Assembly: GCA_016929715.1 (NCBI GenBank) | Contig: JAFGIG010000057.1 | Location: 1 to 35,120, forward strand | Origin: Caldifarciminota bacterium | Lineage (GTDB): Bacteria; SDB-A | DNA length: 35,120 bases | Direction of reading: 5' to 3' | Shown: one piece after another, positions 1 to 10,386 of the stretch | Layout of the letters: each line of letters starts with the position of its first letter | Numbering within the stretch: position 1 is the first letter of the stretch | The notes under the pieces: generated by a model | Database searches by the model: none | The model's input: only the letters and a program-made list of their open reading frames with translations | What the model was told of the DNA's origin: nothing | Made by a program: the position numbers and the translations under genes

Positions 1-285
1 GAAGCGGCGGACCGGGTCATAAAAGATGCAAAGATGGCGATGCCGCATTCTCTCGGACACGGTATTGGTCTCGACGTTCACGATCCCGGAAGATTTGCCC
101 TAAAGCCAAGAGATAAAAAAATGCTCAGAAAATTCAAACCCCTCAAAATAGAACCGGGAATGGTCTTCACTATTGAACCCGGGGTCTATCATTCAAAACT
201 CGGGGGGTGCAGGCTGGAAGACGACGTCCTTGTCACACAAAACTCCTGCAGAGTTCTCACGAATACGAGGTTCATGAGGTTTTGA
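1..285 (+). CDS. M24 family metallopeptidase (Xaa-Pro aminopeptidase type), C-terminal part, truncated by window start
   Basis: Frame 1 is open from base 1 (EAADRVIKDAKMAMPHSLGHGIGLDVHDPG...GMVFTIEPGVY...RLEDDVLVT). HSLGHGIGLDVHD and EPGVY...EDD are M24 metal-site motifs. Confidence 0.9.
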   Translation, partial: EAADRVIKDAKMAMPHSLGHGIGLDVHDPGRFALKPRDKKMLRKFKPLKIEPGMVFTIEPGVYHSKLGGCRLEDDVLVTQNSCRVLTNTRFMRF

Positions 286-971
286 CAGAAAAAAAAGCCG
301 TCGTATTGCTTTCGGGCGGACTGGATTCTTCCGTCCTGCTCGCTTATGTCCTAAAAGAAAAAAAAATGAAAACTCTGCCCATTGTTTTCGATTACGGACA
401 AAGGCATCTAATAGAAATAGAGGCGGCAAAAAAAGTATCAGAATCTCTGGGCTGCGGCGAGGTTAAAGAGTTTAAAATTGCCCTGAGCGATTTTAAGGGT
501 TCGAGTTTGACCGATAAAAACTTGAATGTCCCGGAAAATGACTTCGGCAAAATCGGGGATAATCTCCCCAACACTTATGTCCCCGCGAGAAATCTCGTGT
601 TTCTTTCCGTCGCGTCTGCATGGGCGGAGGCTTCGGAAGCTTTTTATGTTTTCTACGGAGCCAACTCCCTGGATTATTCAGGTTACCCCGACTGCAGGCC
701 TGAATTTGTCGAGTCTTTCGAAAAAACCGTTAATCTCGGGACTGGATTTTTTTTCAGGGATTCAAAACTGAAAATAAGCGCTCCTTTCTTATATATGAAA
801 AAGTCCGAGATAGTCTCTTTGGGCAAAGAGCTCGGGGTCGATTTCTCCCTTACCCATTCCTGCTACAATCCCGGAGCAGAAGGCAAAGCCTGCGGAAAAT
901 GCGACAGCTGTAAAATAAGAAGAGAGGCGTTCAGAAGCGCCGGAGTCTTTGACCCCACTCCTTATGCTTAA
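282..971 (+). CDS. queC: 7-cyano-7-deazaguanine synthase QueC
   Basis: MTEKKAVVLLSGGLDSSVLLAYVL (PP-loop SGGLDS), C-terminal CYNPGAEGKACGKCDSCKIRREAF zinc-binding cysteines. Likely TTG start at 282 overlapping the upstream TGA (TTGA); the listed ORF start at 207 is inside the previous gene. Confidence 0.92.
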   Translation: MTEKKAVVLLSGGLDSSVLLAYVLKEKKMKTLPIVFDYGQRHLIEIEAAKKVSESLGCGEVKEFKIALSDFKGSSLTDKNLNVPENDFGKIGDNLPNTYVPARNLVFLSVASAWAEASEAFYVFYGANSLDYSGYPDCRPEFVESFEKTVNLGTGFFFRDSKLKISAPFLYMKKSEIVSLGKELGVDFSLTHSCYNPGAEGKACGKCDSCKIRREAFRSAGVFDPTPYA

Positions 972-1602
972 GGTATGCGAGATATTTAAGACGATTCTCG
1001 GCGAGTCTTCTTTGGCAGGTTATCCTTTCGTAATAGTCAGGACAACAGGATGCAACCTCAGGTGTTCATGGTGCGACACCCGATACGCTTTTTATGAAGG
1101 TGAAGAAATTCCTCTCCATGAGGTTTTTGACAGGATAGAGTCTTTCAAAATCCGCAGAGTTTTGCTGACCGGAGGTGAACCGCTGATTCAAAAGGGATCG
1201 GCAGAATTATTGAGCGGACTAACGGAAAAAAATTTTTTAACCGCGGTCGAGACAAACGGAAGCCTTGACATTGGAGTTCTCGGAAAAGATGTCCATATCA
1301 TAATGGATTGTAAACTGCCTCGCTCCGGCATGAAGGATAAAATGCTTGCGCTGAATTACGACAAGATAAAAAAAACCGACGACATAAAATTCGTTGTAGC
1401 CTGCAGAGAAGATTTTAATTTCGCCAAAAATTTAATCTGGGAAAGAGAACTTGAAAATAAGGCGAATCTCTTTTTTTCACCTGTTTTCGGAAAAGTAAAA
1501 TTCTCGGATCTCGCCGAATGGCTCTTAAAGTCAGGCCTAAATGCAAGACTTCAGCTTCAGCTCCACAAACTGATATGGAATGAGAAGGAAAGAGGAGTTT
1601 GA
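964..1602 (+). CDS. queE: 7-carboxy-7-deazaguanine synthase QueE (radical SAM)
   Basis: MLKVCEIFKTILGESSLAGYPFVIVRTTGCNLRCSWCDTRYAF (CxxxCxxC) and LLTGGEPL; overlaps queC. Confidence 0.92.
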   Translation: MLKVCEIFKTILGESSLAGYPFVIVRTTGCNLRCSWCDTRYAFYEGEEIPLHEVFDRIESFKIRRVLLTGGEPLIQKGSAELLSGLTEKNFLTAVETNGSLDIGVLGKDVHIIMDCKLPRSGMKDKMLALNYDKIKKTDDIKFVVACREDFNFAKNLIWERELENKANLFFSPVFGKVKFSDLAEWLLKSGLNARLQLQLHKLIWNEKERGV

Positions 1603-2450
1603 ATAAAAAATATTATTATACTTTGAGATGGGCGTTTGTCGTTGTTCTTGTCCTGCTTCCTCTTTTGCCTTCGAGCCAGAACGGCAGGATCGAGCTTGGA
1701 GCCTTATTCAATACCATGCATTTTTTTCTGACCGGGACGGCGACATTTCTGATAGCGGGGTCAAGACCGGGAAGGAAAAGGATGTTTCTCGCTTTTGTAA
1801 TACCCGTTGCCGCCTCGTGCGCGGTTGAACTTTTACAGTTGGCTTATCCCGAAAGAAGCGCGGGGATCGACGACATCATCAGAAGCGCGCTGGGCAGTAT
1901 CTGCGCTTTAGTAATAATAAAAGGCAGAAAAAGATTTTTTTTCGGCGCGGTCTTTTCTCTTATTCTGTTCTATGCCGCCGCATACGATTTGACGAGTCTT
2001 AAAATCAGACGAGACATAATGGTTTCGAGATTTCCCGTTCTCGACGACATCCATGCTCCGTCATACACCAGAGCATGGAAACCGCGCAGAAGGGCAGAAC
2101 TCAGGCGTCAGGACGGGGAAATGATTTTCACTGCTCTGCCGGACGATAAATGGTCAAACATCGAATCAAATATTCTGCCACGTGACTGGAGCGATTTTAA
2201 ATTTTTATCCGTTGAAGCGAAATCGTCGAATAGGACAAAATGCGGAATACAGCTCAGGACGGACAAAGGGGTTTTTTACGGTGAATTCACAATAGACACT
2301 TTTTACGAAAGACACGACATAGCTTTTGAGGAATTCAGAAGCGGGGAAAACTTCATTGAACCCGGCTTCAACGTCGAGTTGATTTCTGTATTTCTATCAA
2401 AACCCGCTCAAGAGACGAGAATTAACATAAAAAGGATAAAATTGCTGTGA
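1599..2450 (+). CDS. VanZ-like membrane protein with an extra soluble C-terminal domain
   Basis: N-terminal half has VanZ-like hydrophobic helices with VELLQLAYPERSAGIDDIIRSALGS. C-terminal ~120 aa resembles a beta-sandwich/CIA30-like domain. TTG start in TTGA overlap with queE. Confidence 0.7.
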   Translation: MNKKYYYTLRWAFVVVLVLLPLLPSSQNGRIELGALFNTMHFFLTGTATFLIAGSRPGRKRMFLAFVIPVAASCAVELLQLAYPERSAGIDDIIRSALGSICALVIIKGRKRFFFGAVFSLILFYAAAYDLTSLKIRRDIMVSRFPVLDDIHAPSYTRAWKPRRRAELRRQDGEMIFTALPDDKWSNIESNILPRDWSDFKFLSVEAKSSNRTKCGIQLRTDKGVFYGEFTIDTFYERHDIAFEEFRSGENFIEPGFNVELISVFLSKPAQETRINIKRIKLL

Positions 2451-3220
2451 CTTTGACCGACACCCACGCCCACCTTCAGGATCCGAGACTCGAAGGCGAC
2501 ATTGAAAATATTTTAAAAAGGGCTCATCAGGCAGGAGTTGGGAAGATAGTAGTTGTCTCATACGATGAAGCATCGAGCTCTAAAGCGTCTGAGCTTACAA
2601 AAGACAAGGAAAATCTTTTTTTCACAGTGGGCTGTCATCCTCATTGTGCCCATGATTTTGTCAGCGAAAAAAAAAATATGAAGAAAAACTTTTTACATGG
2701 ATTTGCCGGATGTGAAAAACTCGTGGCAGTCGGCGAAACAGGAATTGATTTGTATTACGGATTTTCCGAAATGTCGGATCAGATAAAAGTTTTTGAGTAT
2801 CATCTGGAATTTGCCCTTGCCGCGGAACTGCCCGTTGTCGTTCATTCGAGAAACGCAATGGACAAAGTGATGGAAGTCCTCGGCTCTTTCGAAAAAATCA
2901 AAGTTTTGCTGCATTCATTTGAAGGAAATTTCGACCAGGCAAAAAAATGCCTCGACAGAGGATATTTTTTGTCTTTCAACGGCATATTGACATTCAAAAA
3001 TGCCGACAGGATGGACGTGCTCAGGAGGACCGGAATGGAGAATGCGGTTTTTGAAACAGATTGCCCTTATCTTTCACCGGTTCCCTTCCGAGGAAGGGTA
3101 AACGAACCCTCTTATCTGAAAAAAATCCTCGAATTTGTTTCGGTTGCCCTCAATAGAGAAGAAGAGAGTGTGGCGGATGAAGTGGAGTCAAACGTAAACC
3201 GGCTTTTCAGCCTGAATTGA
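2447..3220 (+). CDS. tatD: TatD family hydrolase
   Basis: LTDTHAHLQDP..., VGCHPHCAHDF, AVGETGIDLYYG, VVHSRNA, ETDCPYLSPVPFRGRVNEP motifs; GTG start. Confidence 0.93.
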   Translation: MTLTDTHAHLQDPRLEGDIENILKRAHQAGVGKIVVVSYDEASSSKASELTKDKENLFFTVGCHPHCAHDFVSEKKNMKKNFLHGFAGCEKLVAVGETGIDLYYGFSEMSDQIKVFEYHLEFALAAELPVVVHSRNAMDKVMEVLGSFEKIKVLLHSFEGNFDQAKKCLDRGYFLSFNGILTFKNADRMDVLRRTGMENAVFETDCPYLSPVPFRGRVNEPSYLKKILEFVSVALNREEESVADEVESNVNRLFSLN

Positions 3221-4035
3221 AATCTGTGGAAATCGTCAAAAAGCTCTCTTCAGTCGGCATAAAGCCGAAAAAATCGATGGGTCAGAATTTTCTAATAGAT
3301 AAAAACATGGCAAAAAAAATATGCGGGGCTGTCCCCTTTGAGGAAGATCTCTTGATTGTTGAAATAGGTTCGGGAACAGGAGCTTTGTCTTTTACTCTGG
3401 CCGAAAAGGCGAATGAACTCATCCTCATTGAAAAGGACGCAGATCTCGCATCCTACCTTAAAAAAGTTTTAGGCGGCAGAGCGAGAGTGATATCGGGGGA
3501 TTTTCTTAAATTAGAGCCGGAGGAAATATTCGGTCCAACAGGAAAAAAGGCTGTATTGATTGGCAATCTTCCTTACTACGTGAGCAAGAGGATTTTGAGG
3601 AGGGCTTTTGAGTTGAAAGAAAAACTCCGCGCATGTGTTTTCACGCTGCAGAGGGAAGTTGCAGAGAAACTGACTGCATTGCCGTCTTCACGGGATTACG
3701 GAATACTTTCGGTTTTGTTCGGTTATTGTTCGGAATCTAAAATTGTTGCCCGTCAGAGCCCGGATTGCTTTTACCCAAAACCCGGTGTTGATTCTGCGAC
3801 AGTGAGGATAATATTCAATACAAAACTCGCCTGCGGGGGATTGTTTTCAGAAAAAGAATTCGAAAATCTGGTCAAATGCTCTTTCAGACAGAGACGAAAA
3901 ATACTTTTGAACAACCTTAAAGGTTTTTACGAGCTTGAAGGTATTGACGGATTACAAGAGTTGCTGCGCAGAAGGGCTCAGGAACTCAGCCCCGGGGAAT
4001 TTATATTGATGAGCGAAAGGATAAAGCGGAAGTGA
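3217..4035 (+). CDS. rsmA: 16S rRNA (adenine1518/1519-N6) dimethyltransferase RsmA/KsgA
   Basis: KPKKSMGQNFLIDKNMAKKI, VEIGSGTGALSFTLAEKA, LIGNLPYYVSKRI, C-terminal FRQRRKILLNNL. Confidence 0.93.
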   Translation: MKSVEIVKKLSSVGIKPKKSMGQNFLIDKNMAKKICGAVPFEEDLLIVEIGSGTGALSFTLAEKANELILIEKDADLASYLKKVLGGRARVISGDFLKLEPEEIFGPTGKKAVLIGNLPYYVSKRILRRAFELKEKLRACVFTLQREVAEKLTALPSSRDYGILSVLFGYCSESKIVARQSPDCFYPKPGVDSATVRIIFNTKLACGGLFSEKEFENLVKCSFRQRRKILLNNLKGFYELEGIDGLQELLRRRAQELSPGEFILMSERIKRK

Positions 4036-5696
4036 TTCTGCTTATTTCCCTTCTCGCATTGTCTTTCAACACCGAATCTTCTGTCGTATACAGGAACAGG
4101 ATACTTTCTTCAAATCTCTATCTCAGAAATTCATTCTGCACCGGAGGATTTAATTTTTATCCTGAAGTGGGATGGAGCGGAAAGAAAAATCTCGTCTCCG
4201 GAATGATAGACGAGAAAACGGATTTTTCCCTTCTTTCGAGATACAAAAGCAGCTATTTCAGGCTTCTCGCAGATTTTTCGAGAGTCGAAAATTATTCCAG
4301 CGAAACACGGACACAGAGCATCGCACTGACAGCGGGAAGGGAGATAAGAGCCGGAAACACGATTATAAATGCTTCATTAACTCCCACTATAGAGATCTAC
4401 ACGAGGAGAACCGACACTTTAGCGAGAGTGGAAAACCCCGGAGCCTCCGCCGATTTGGAAATTGTCAAAAGATTATTTTTCGCCGATGTCAGGGCGGGGC
4501 TTGCCGCGGAGATAAAGAAACTTACAAAGAGATACACAGCAAGGACGGAAGCGTCGTTCAATCTGAAGCAAATACAGAACCGGTTCTCCGGCAGGGCGGA
4601 CTTTGAATCTTATCCCTCGACTGGAGGAAGGACGAGGTTCAACAGATACGAATTTACCGCGGACGGAAGATGGAATTTTTTCAGACACAGCGGTTTTTTC
4701 GCTGAATCTTATTGGAAGACAAGATATCTGGCAAAAAACTATCCGGAGAGCGATTTTTTTTCAAATGAAGATTTTTTCGCCGAAGGCGGATGCTTCTTTG
4801 ATTTATATCTGAGGCAGACGTCTTTTAGGCTGGATTTTTCTCAGGGTTACGGAGTTCATTCAAAGAGAGCCGTCGGAGAAGAAGATATTGTGACTTCAAA
4901 ACTGCTTTTTGAAACCCGATGGAGAAATAGAATATTTTCTGCGGGGGCGAACGGATACATGTCCATTTACCGTTTTTTCCAAAACAGGCAGGAATCATAC
5001 GGCGATTACGATGTCTCAGACAGAGGAGCAGGGCTGAATATTTCTGCGGACTTAAACCCCGGAATTTACACTGACTGTTCATTTTTTTACAGAGAAAACA
5101 GCACAGTATATATTTCAGAAAATTATTCCGAGAGCAATACAGTGCACAGGACATACAGTCTTTCAGCCGGCGCTTTTCTCAAGCCTTTTGATTTTCTGAC
5201 CCTAAGACAAATCTCGACGATAAAAACCGACTACACTTTTTTTATTTTCGCAAGTGACAGAAATGTAGTTTTTAGAAAATACGAAAACAAAATTGAAATA
5301 ACCACCTATGCCGCTGACGGATTCACTATTCTGCTGAACGGAATCTTTGCATTGCAGGACAGAGGGGGATATAAAAAAACGGATGAAAACGTCGGCGGGA
5401 AATGGTATTTTTTGAGGAACAGGTATCTGCGTTCTTTTGACGCGATGGCCGGTGTGAAAATGAGGATTCCCGGGGGATTCGTCAAGCCATACGGGGGAAT
5501 CGAGGAAAAAATCTCTTTCCACGCCAACGGTGAAGAATTGACGGGCGTCGAATCTTACGCATTGAAAGGATACGCTGGTTTGGGGATTGAATATTCCGGG
5601 CCGAAAGGGCAGGCTGTGCTGGAACTTCGCAGGGTAATGGATAAAAAAAGTGAAGATCAATGGGAAGCAAATTTTTACCTTCTATTCTGGTTTTAA
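4032..5696 (+). CDS. putative outer-membrane beta-barrel protein, function unknown
   Basis: N-terminal hydrophobic signal-like segment, many alternating aromatic/polar beta-strand-like repeats, terminal aromatic residue (...ANFYLLFWF). Confidence 0.6.
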   Translation: MILLISLLALSFNTESSVVYRNRILSSNLYLRNSFCTGGFNFYPEVGWSGKKNLVSGMIDEKTDFSLLSRYKSSYFRLLADFSRVENYSSETRTQSIALTAGREIRAGNTIINASLTPTIEIYTRRTDTLARVENPGASADLEIVKRLFFADVRAGLAAEIKKLTKRYTARTEASFNLKQIQNRFSGRADFESYPSTGGRTRFNRYEFTADGRWNFFRHSGFFAESYWKTRYLAKNYPESDFFSNEDFFAEGGCFFDLYLRQTSFRLDFSQGYGVHSKRAVGEEDIVTSKLLFETRWRNRIFSAGANGYMSIYRFFQNRQESYGDYDVSDRGAGLNISADLNPGIYTDCSFFYRENSTVYISENYSESNTVHRTYSLSAGAFLKPFDFLTLRQISTIKTDYTFFIFASDRNVVFRKYENKIEITTYAADGFTILLNGIFALQDRGGYKKTDENVGGKWYFLRNRYLRSFDAMAGVKMRIPGGFVKPYGGIEEKISFHANGEELTGVESYALKGYAGLGIEYSGPKGQAVLELRRVMDKKSEDQWEANFYLLFWF

Positions 5697-6208
5697 CGAC
5701 TGTTTTTTCATGCACCCTTTTTTCACCGCGGGAAGCAGAACCTCCCGCTGGGTCTGATTTCTGGATAGAGCCGTTTTCCCCCGGCATAGCCGTCGCCAAT
5801 TTTTCAAAGAGCGTGGAGAAAAAAAGTTCCGCGAACTATGCACGGTGTCTCGACGGCGATTTTTTCTTCGCTCCTTATTATCCGGACACTTTCGGCAGTG
5901 CCGGCCTTTTTGAGAATTGGGGCAAGCAGAAGGAAAAAGAATACATAGAAATAGTATTTTCCGGGACACCTTCGCCTCTTTTGATCCTGACTCCGGTTCA
6001 GAGGGATTCGACGGATTCTTTGGCTCAGTTTTACTACAATTACGAATTCTACGCCGATTCGCCGGCTTCAGGGCTGTTGTTGATAACTCTGGTGCCTGAT
6101 ATTTCAGGTGTTTGGTTCATAAAGAACATAGACGATCTCGGCGGCGACGAACCGACATGGACATTCCGCAGGAAAGGATTATATGAACGGTTTATTTGCT
6201 CTTATTGA
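5660..6208 (+). CDS. putative lipoprotein, function unknown
   Basis: MGSKFLPSILVLTTVFSC lipobox-like signal; overlaps the upstream barrel gene by 37 nt. Confidence 0.6.
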   Translation: MGSKFLPSILVLTTVFSCTLFSPREAEPPAGSDFWIEPFSPGIAVANFSKSVEKKSSANYARCLDGDFFFAPYYPDTFGSAGLFENWGKQKEKEYIEIVFSGTPSPLLILTPVQRDSTDSLAQFYYNYEFYADSPASGLLLITLVPDISGVWFIKNIDDLGGDEPTWTFRRKGLYERFICSY

Positions 6209-7076
6209 GGAAACGAGGCCAAAACAGTGGATAAAAAACGTCTTCGTATTCGCCGCTTTAATTTTTGCCAGAAAGTTCACTGATGTTTATTCCGTTGCTC
6301 TGTCATTATGCGCTTTTTTGAGCTTTATCGGCGCTTCAGGATTTGTATACGCTGTAAACGACATCATAGACCTTAAAAGGGACAGACTGCATCCTGAAAA
6401 AGCAAAAAGGCCGCTGGCTTCAGGTAAAATTAAATCACTTCCCGCATTTTTCTTCGCGGCGGTATTTCTCTTTATAACGCAGATCCCGTGGTTTGTGTTT
6501 ACTAAAGGTGCGGATGGAAACTTTTTCAGGTTTCCCGTCACCGTCCTTTTTTACGTTCTAATGACGCTTTCATATTCGCTTTGGTTAAAAAACGTGGTGA
6601 TTCTCGACGTCATGATGATAGCTCTGGGTTTTGTGGCGAGAGCTGTCGGCGGTGCTTTCGCAATAAATGTTGCGATTTCTTCCTGGTTTTTGATTACCGT
6701 CCTCCTTCTTTCACTTTTTCTCGCACTCGTCAAAAGAAGACAGGAACTTTTCTTGGACAGAAACGAAACGCACAGAAAAGTGCTAAAGCATTATACGAAA
6801 GAATTGCTCGACCAGATGATAATTGTCGTAGCCTCTTCGACGATAGTCACATACGCGATTTACACGGCTGAAAAAAAAGGAGCAATTTTACTGCCTTATT
6901 CGACTATTTTTGTGATATATGGTATATTTAGATATCTTTTCGTGGTTCATCTTCAAAAGGAAGGAGAGATGCCGGAAAAAGTCATTTATTCAGACAGGCC
7001 TTTTCTTTTGAATTTGTTTTTATACAGTGTTTTCGTGCTGTTGACAGTGATACTGGATCCCGAAGTATTCAAGTGA
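6183..7076 (+). CDS. UbiA-family prenyltransferase, closest in look to decaprenyl-phosphate phosphoribosyltransferase (DPPR synthase) type
   Basis: ETRPKQWIKNVFVFAALIFARK, NDIIDLKRDRLHPEKAKRPLASGKI (NDxxDxxxD plus HPxKxxRPLASG), multiple TM helices. Confidence 0.85.
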   Translation: MNGLFALIEETRPKQWIKNVFVFAALIFARKFTDVYSVALSLCAFLSFIGASGFVYAVNDIIDLKRDRLHPEKAKRPLASGKIKSLPAFFFAAVFLFITQIPWFVFTKGADGNFFRFPVTVLFYVLMTLSYSLWLKNVVILDVMMIALGFVARAVGGAFAINVAISSWFLITVLLLSLFLALVKRRQELFLDRNETHRKVLKHYTKELLDQMIIVVASSTIVTYAIYTAEKKGAILLPYSTIFVIYGIFRYLFVVHLQKEGEMPEKVIYSDRPFLLNLFLYSVFVLLTVILDPEVFK

Positions 7077-7086
7077 GGAGACATAT

Positions 7087-8187
7087 ATGAATCTCAAAGC
7101 AGTTTTGAAACAGATGGTCGAAAAAGAAGCTTCTGACCTTCATCTAAAGGCCGGAAGCCCGCCTATCCTTAGAATTTCAGGCAAACTGAACCTGATGAAA
7201 CATCCGCCTCTGTCTCCCGAAGAGCTTAAAACAGTCATAGTCCAGCTTATGACTCCTGAACAGCAGAAGAAGTTCGCAAGGGACAAGGAACTGGACTTCG
7301 GTGTCGGTGTTCCCGGTCTCGCGAGGTTCAGGGTGAACGCATATCTGCAGAGGTCGAGCATAGCTCTCGCTTTAAGAACTATTCCTATGCATGTCAGGCC
7401 GCTTGAAGAACTGAATTTACCGATGGTCCTCAAAGACCTCTGCATGAAACCAAGAGGAATGATCCTGTGCACGGGAACAACCGGAAGCGGTAAGTCCACA
7501 ACTCTGGCGGCAATGATAGATTATATTAACGAACACGTCTCTAAAAACATCATTACCATAGAAGACCCGATAGAGTTTCTATTCACCGACAAGAAAAGCG
7601 TCATTAGCCAAAGGGAAATCGGCACGGACACAAATTCATTCTCGCTCGCTCTCAGGCAGGCGATGAGGCAGGATCCCGACACAATTCTCGTGGGAGAAAT
7701 AAGAGACATGGACACCATTGATACCGCTCTGAAAGCCGCGGACACGGGCCATCTCGTGATGTCCACTCTGCACACGCTCAATGCGGCTGAAACAATAAAC
7801 AGAGTTATTTCTTTCTATCCGCCTCATCAGCAGCAGCACATAAGAGTCCTTCTCTCGACGACACTGGTCGCTGTAGTTTCTCTGAGGTTAATACCGAGAG
7901 CGGACGGAAGAGGAAGGGTTCCCGCATCGGAAGTCATGATAAACACTCCGACGATTCGGGAATACATCCTAGACCCTCTCGAAACGCTTAAAATACCGCA
8001 GGCAATAGTCGAAGGCGCTCAATATCAGATGCAGAGCTTTGACCAGTCGATAATGAATTTTTACGAGAAAGGAATCGTCTCTTACGAGGACGCTATAGAA
8101 AACGTCAGCAACCCGGACGAATTCAAACTCAGACTCAGGGGAATACAGAGCACCTCGGACAGAGGATGGGAAGACTTCACTGCGTAA
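7087..8187 (+). CDS. pilT: type IV pilus retraction ATPase PilT-like
   Basis: EASDLHLKAGSPPILRISGKL, Walker A GTTGSGKSTTLAAMIDYIN, IEDPIEFL, ALRQAMRQDPDTILVGEIRD, TGHLVMSTLHT. Confidence 0.93.
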   Translation: MNLKAVLKQMVEKEASDLHLKAGSPPILRISGKLNLMKHPPLSPEELKTVIVQLMTPEQQKKFARDKELDFGVGVPGLARFRVNAYLQRSSIALALRTIPMHVRPLEELNLPMVLKDLCMKPRGMILCTGTTGSGKSTTLAAMIDYINEHVSKNIITIEDPIEFLFTDKKSVISQREIGTDTNSFSLALRQAMRQDPDTILVGEIRDMDTIDTALKAADTGHLVMSTLHTLNAAETINRVISFYPPHQQQHIRVLLSTTLVAVVSLRLIPRADGRGRVPASEVMINTPTIREYILDPLETLKIPQAIVEGAQYQMQSFDQSIMNFYEKGIVSYEDAIENVSNPDEFKLRLRGIQSTSDRGWEDFTA

Positions 8188-8209
8188 CGGCGAAACGGTA
8201 ATGATGTAG

Positions 8210-8746
8210 ATGAGACTTTTTTTCGCCTTCGATTTGCCCGAGGAAATACGAAGGGTCCTTTGGAAATTCAGCACTGATAATTTCATGGATTCATCGTCTA
8301 AAATTGTTCCCACCGAAAACATTCACGTCACTTTGAAATTCTTAGGCGAGGTCACTGAAAAAAGGTTTGCCGGACTGCGCGAGAAGGCGGAAAAAGCTTC
8401 TTTAGGAATTTCGCCTTTCACTGCCAAAACAGGAGGTTACAGGATTTTGGGAGGCAGAGTGGGGTGCGTTGAAACCGAGCAAGGAGGGGAAATGTTTTCG
8501 CTTGTCTGCCGCAGTCTCGAAGAAGAACTCTCTGAAGTCGGTTTTGAAAAAGAGAAGAGAAAATACTTTCCTCACGTCACTCTTGTCCGTTTCAAAAAAG
8601 ACCCTATACCCGCCAAAACCGCTGTTCCATCTACCCCAAATTTCGAAGTGAGATCTTTTAAGCTGTATAAAAGTGAACTTACGCCGGAGGGAGCCATTTA
8701 CACATCTCTCGAAGGCTTTCCCCTGAAAGGAGAAAAAAATGGCTAA
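8210..8746 (+). CDS. thpR: RNA 2',3'-cyclic phosphodiesterase ThpR (2H phosphoesterase)
   Basis: [37 protein letters not shown]: two HxT motifs. Confidence 0.88.
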   Translation: MRLFFAFDLPEEIRRVLWKFSTDNFMDSSSKIVPTENIHVTLKFLGEVTEKRFAGLREKAEKASLGISPFTAKTGGYRILGGRVGCVETEQGGEMFSLVCRSLEEELSEVGFEKEKRKYFPHVTLVRFKKDPIPAKTAVPSTPNFEVRSFKLYKSELTPEGAIYTSLEGFPLKGEKNG

Positions 8747-9797
8747 ATCACATGGCAAAGAGATGATCGGCCGTGAAATTGAACAGAATAAAGACAAGGC
8801 AATAGACAGCGCGATGAAAATAATTGAAAAGCAGTTCGGAAAAGGATCCATAATGAGACTCGGAGACGACGTGAAAATAGAAATTCCTGCGATATCCACG
8901 GGATCTCTTTCTCTTGACGCCGCTCTCGGAGTCGGAGGAATTCCGAGGGGAAGGATAACGGAAATTTTCGGACAGGAAGCGTCGGGCAAAACAACCCTCG
9001 CGCTACACATCGTCGCAAATGCCCAGAAAGCTGGAGGGAAGGCGGCGTATATCGACGCCGAGCACGCACTTGATCCTGCTTACGCCTCGAAACTCGGCGT
9101 GAACATCGATGAACTGATAGTCTCTCAGCCTGACACCGGCGAACAAGCTCTCGAAATATCGGATCTGCTGGTCCGTTCCGGCGGACTAGACATTCTCGTC
9201 GTGGATTCCGTTGCGGCTCTTGTCCCTTCAGATGAATTAAACGGAGAGATGGGTGACGCCCAGATAGGGCTTCAGGCGAGGCTGATGTCGAAAGCCATGA
9301 GAAAACTTACAGGCGGCGTCTCCAGAAGCGGGACGGCGGCGGTGTTCATAAATCAGGTCAGATATAAAATAGGCATAATGATGGGAAATCCCACGACGAC
9401 TCCCGGAGGTCTCGCGTTGAAATTTCATTCTTCCTGCAGGCTCGAAATAAAGAGAATCGGAACCCTGAAAGTCGGCGATCAAGCGGTCGGGAACGAGACA
9501 TTGGTTAAAGTAGTCAAAAACAAAGTCGCCCCTCCTTTCAGAGAAGCGCATTTTGAAATTCTTTTCAACGAAGGCATATCCAAACACGGAGAGATAATTG
9601 ACAAAGCACTGGAGCTCAATTTGATGAAGAGGTCGGGAACATGGTATTCGTATGGGGATGAAAACATAGGACAGGGTAAAGAAAACGCCAGGCAATACCT
9701 GAAGGAACATCCTGAAGTATCCGATATACTAGAAGTCGAGATAAGAAAAGCCCTCGGCCTGACAAACGGAGAAAATGAAGATTCAGTCTCAGATTAG
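8739..9797 (+). CDS. recA: recombinase RecA
   Basis: [71 protein letters not shown]. Confidence 0.97.
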   Translation: MAKSHGKEMIGREIEQNKDKAIDSAMKIIEKQFGKGSIMRLGDDVKIEIPAISTGSLSLDAALGVGGIPRGRITEIFGQEASGKTTLALHIVANAQKAGGKAAYIDAEHALDPAYASKLGVNIDELIVSQPDTGEQALEISDLLVRSGGLDILVVDSVAALVPSDELNGEMGDAQIGLQARLMSKAMRKLTGGVSRSGTAAVFINQVRYKIGIMMGNPTTTPGGLALKFHSSCRLEIKRIGTLKVGDQAVGNETLVKVVKNKVAPPFREAHFEILFNEGISKHGEIIDKALELNLMKRSGTWYSYGDENIGQGKENARQYLKEHPEVSDILEVEIRKALGLTNGENEDSVSD

Positions 9798-10386
9798 GAT
9801 AGAAAGGGTATATCAGGGAAAAAAAGACTGGAAAATCAAGCTTGAAGACAAAAGAGAATTTTCTACGGATGTTTTATTCTCGAAATGGAAAGAGGGAGCA
9901 TATCTTTCAGAAAGAGATTTATTTTTTTTAACTGCGAAAGACGAAGTATTGAGGGCTATTGACAAAGCATATATATTTTTGTCCTATGGAGACCTGACGT
10001 CGAAAGAAATTGAGAGAAAGCTGAAGGAGCGGAAATTCTCGAATCTTTCAATCAGAAAAACCATAAAATTTCTGTCCCAAAAAAGTCTTCTCGACGAAGA
10101 AGCCATCGCAGAAGCACTTTTGAAAAGATATACAGAAAACAAGCCTGCCGGCGCTTTTTATGTGGAAAGAAAAATGCGGGAAAGAGGAATAAGCGATGAA
10201 CTCGTGAAGATCTATTCCGCAAGAGCGTCTTTGAGAGACGAATTGTCCCTTGCCTTAAAATTAGCCCTGGTGAAGAAAAAGAAGAAAAATTTGGTTTCAA
10301 TACTTGTGAACAGGGGCTTTTCGTTCGAAACCGCCCGAAAAGCCGCTAAAATAGCCGAAGAGGAAAAATATGAAGACATGGAATGA
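9775..10386 (+). CDS. recX: regulatory protein RecX
   Basis: Overlaps the recA 3' end; [22 protein letters not shown]...[36 protein letters not shown] typical of RecX. Confidence 0.85.
   Translation: MKIQSQIRIERVYQGKKDWKIKLEDKREFSTDVLFSKWKEGAYLSERDLFFLTAKDEVLRAIDKAYIFLSYGDLTSKEIERKLKERKFSNLSIRKTIKFLSQKSLLDEEAIAEALLKRYTENKPAGAFYVERKMRERGISDELVKIYSARASLRDELSLALKLALVKKKKKNLVSILVNRGFSFETARKAAKIAEEEKYEDME

Noticed and set aside
8402-9010. 202-aa minus-strand ORF opposite thpR/recA
   Set aside because: Antisense to two clear genes, low-complexity Ser/Pro-rich translation and no recognisable motif; shadow ORF.
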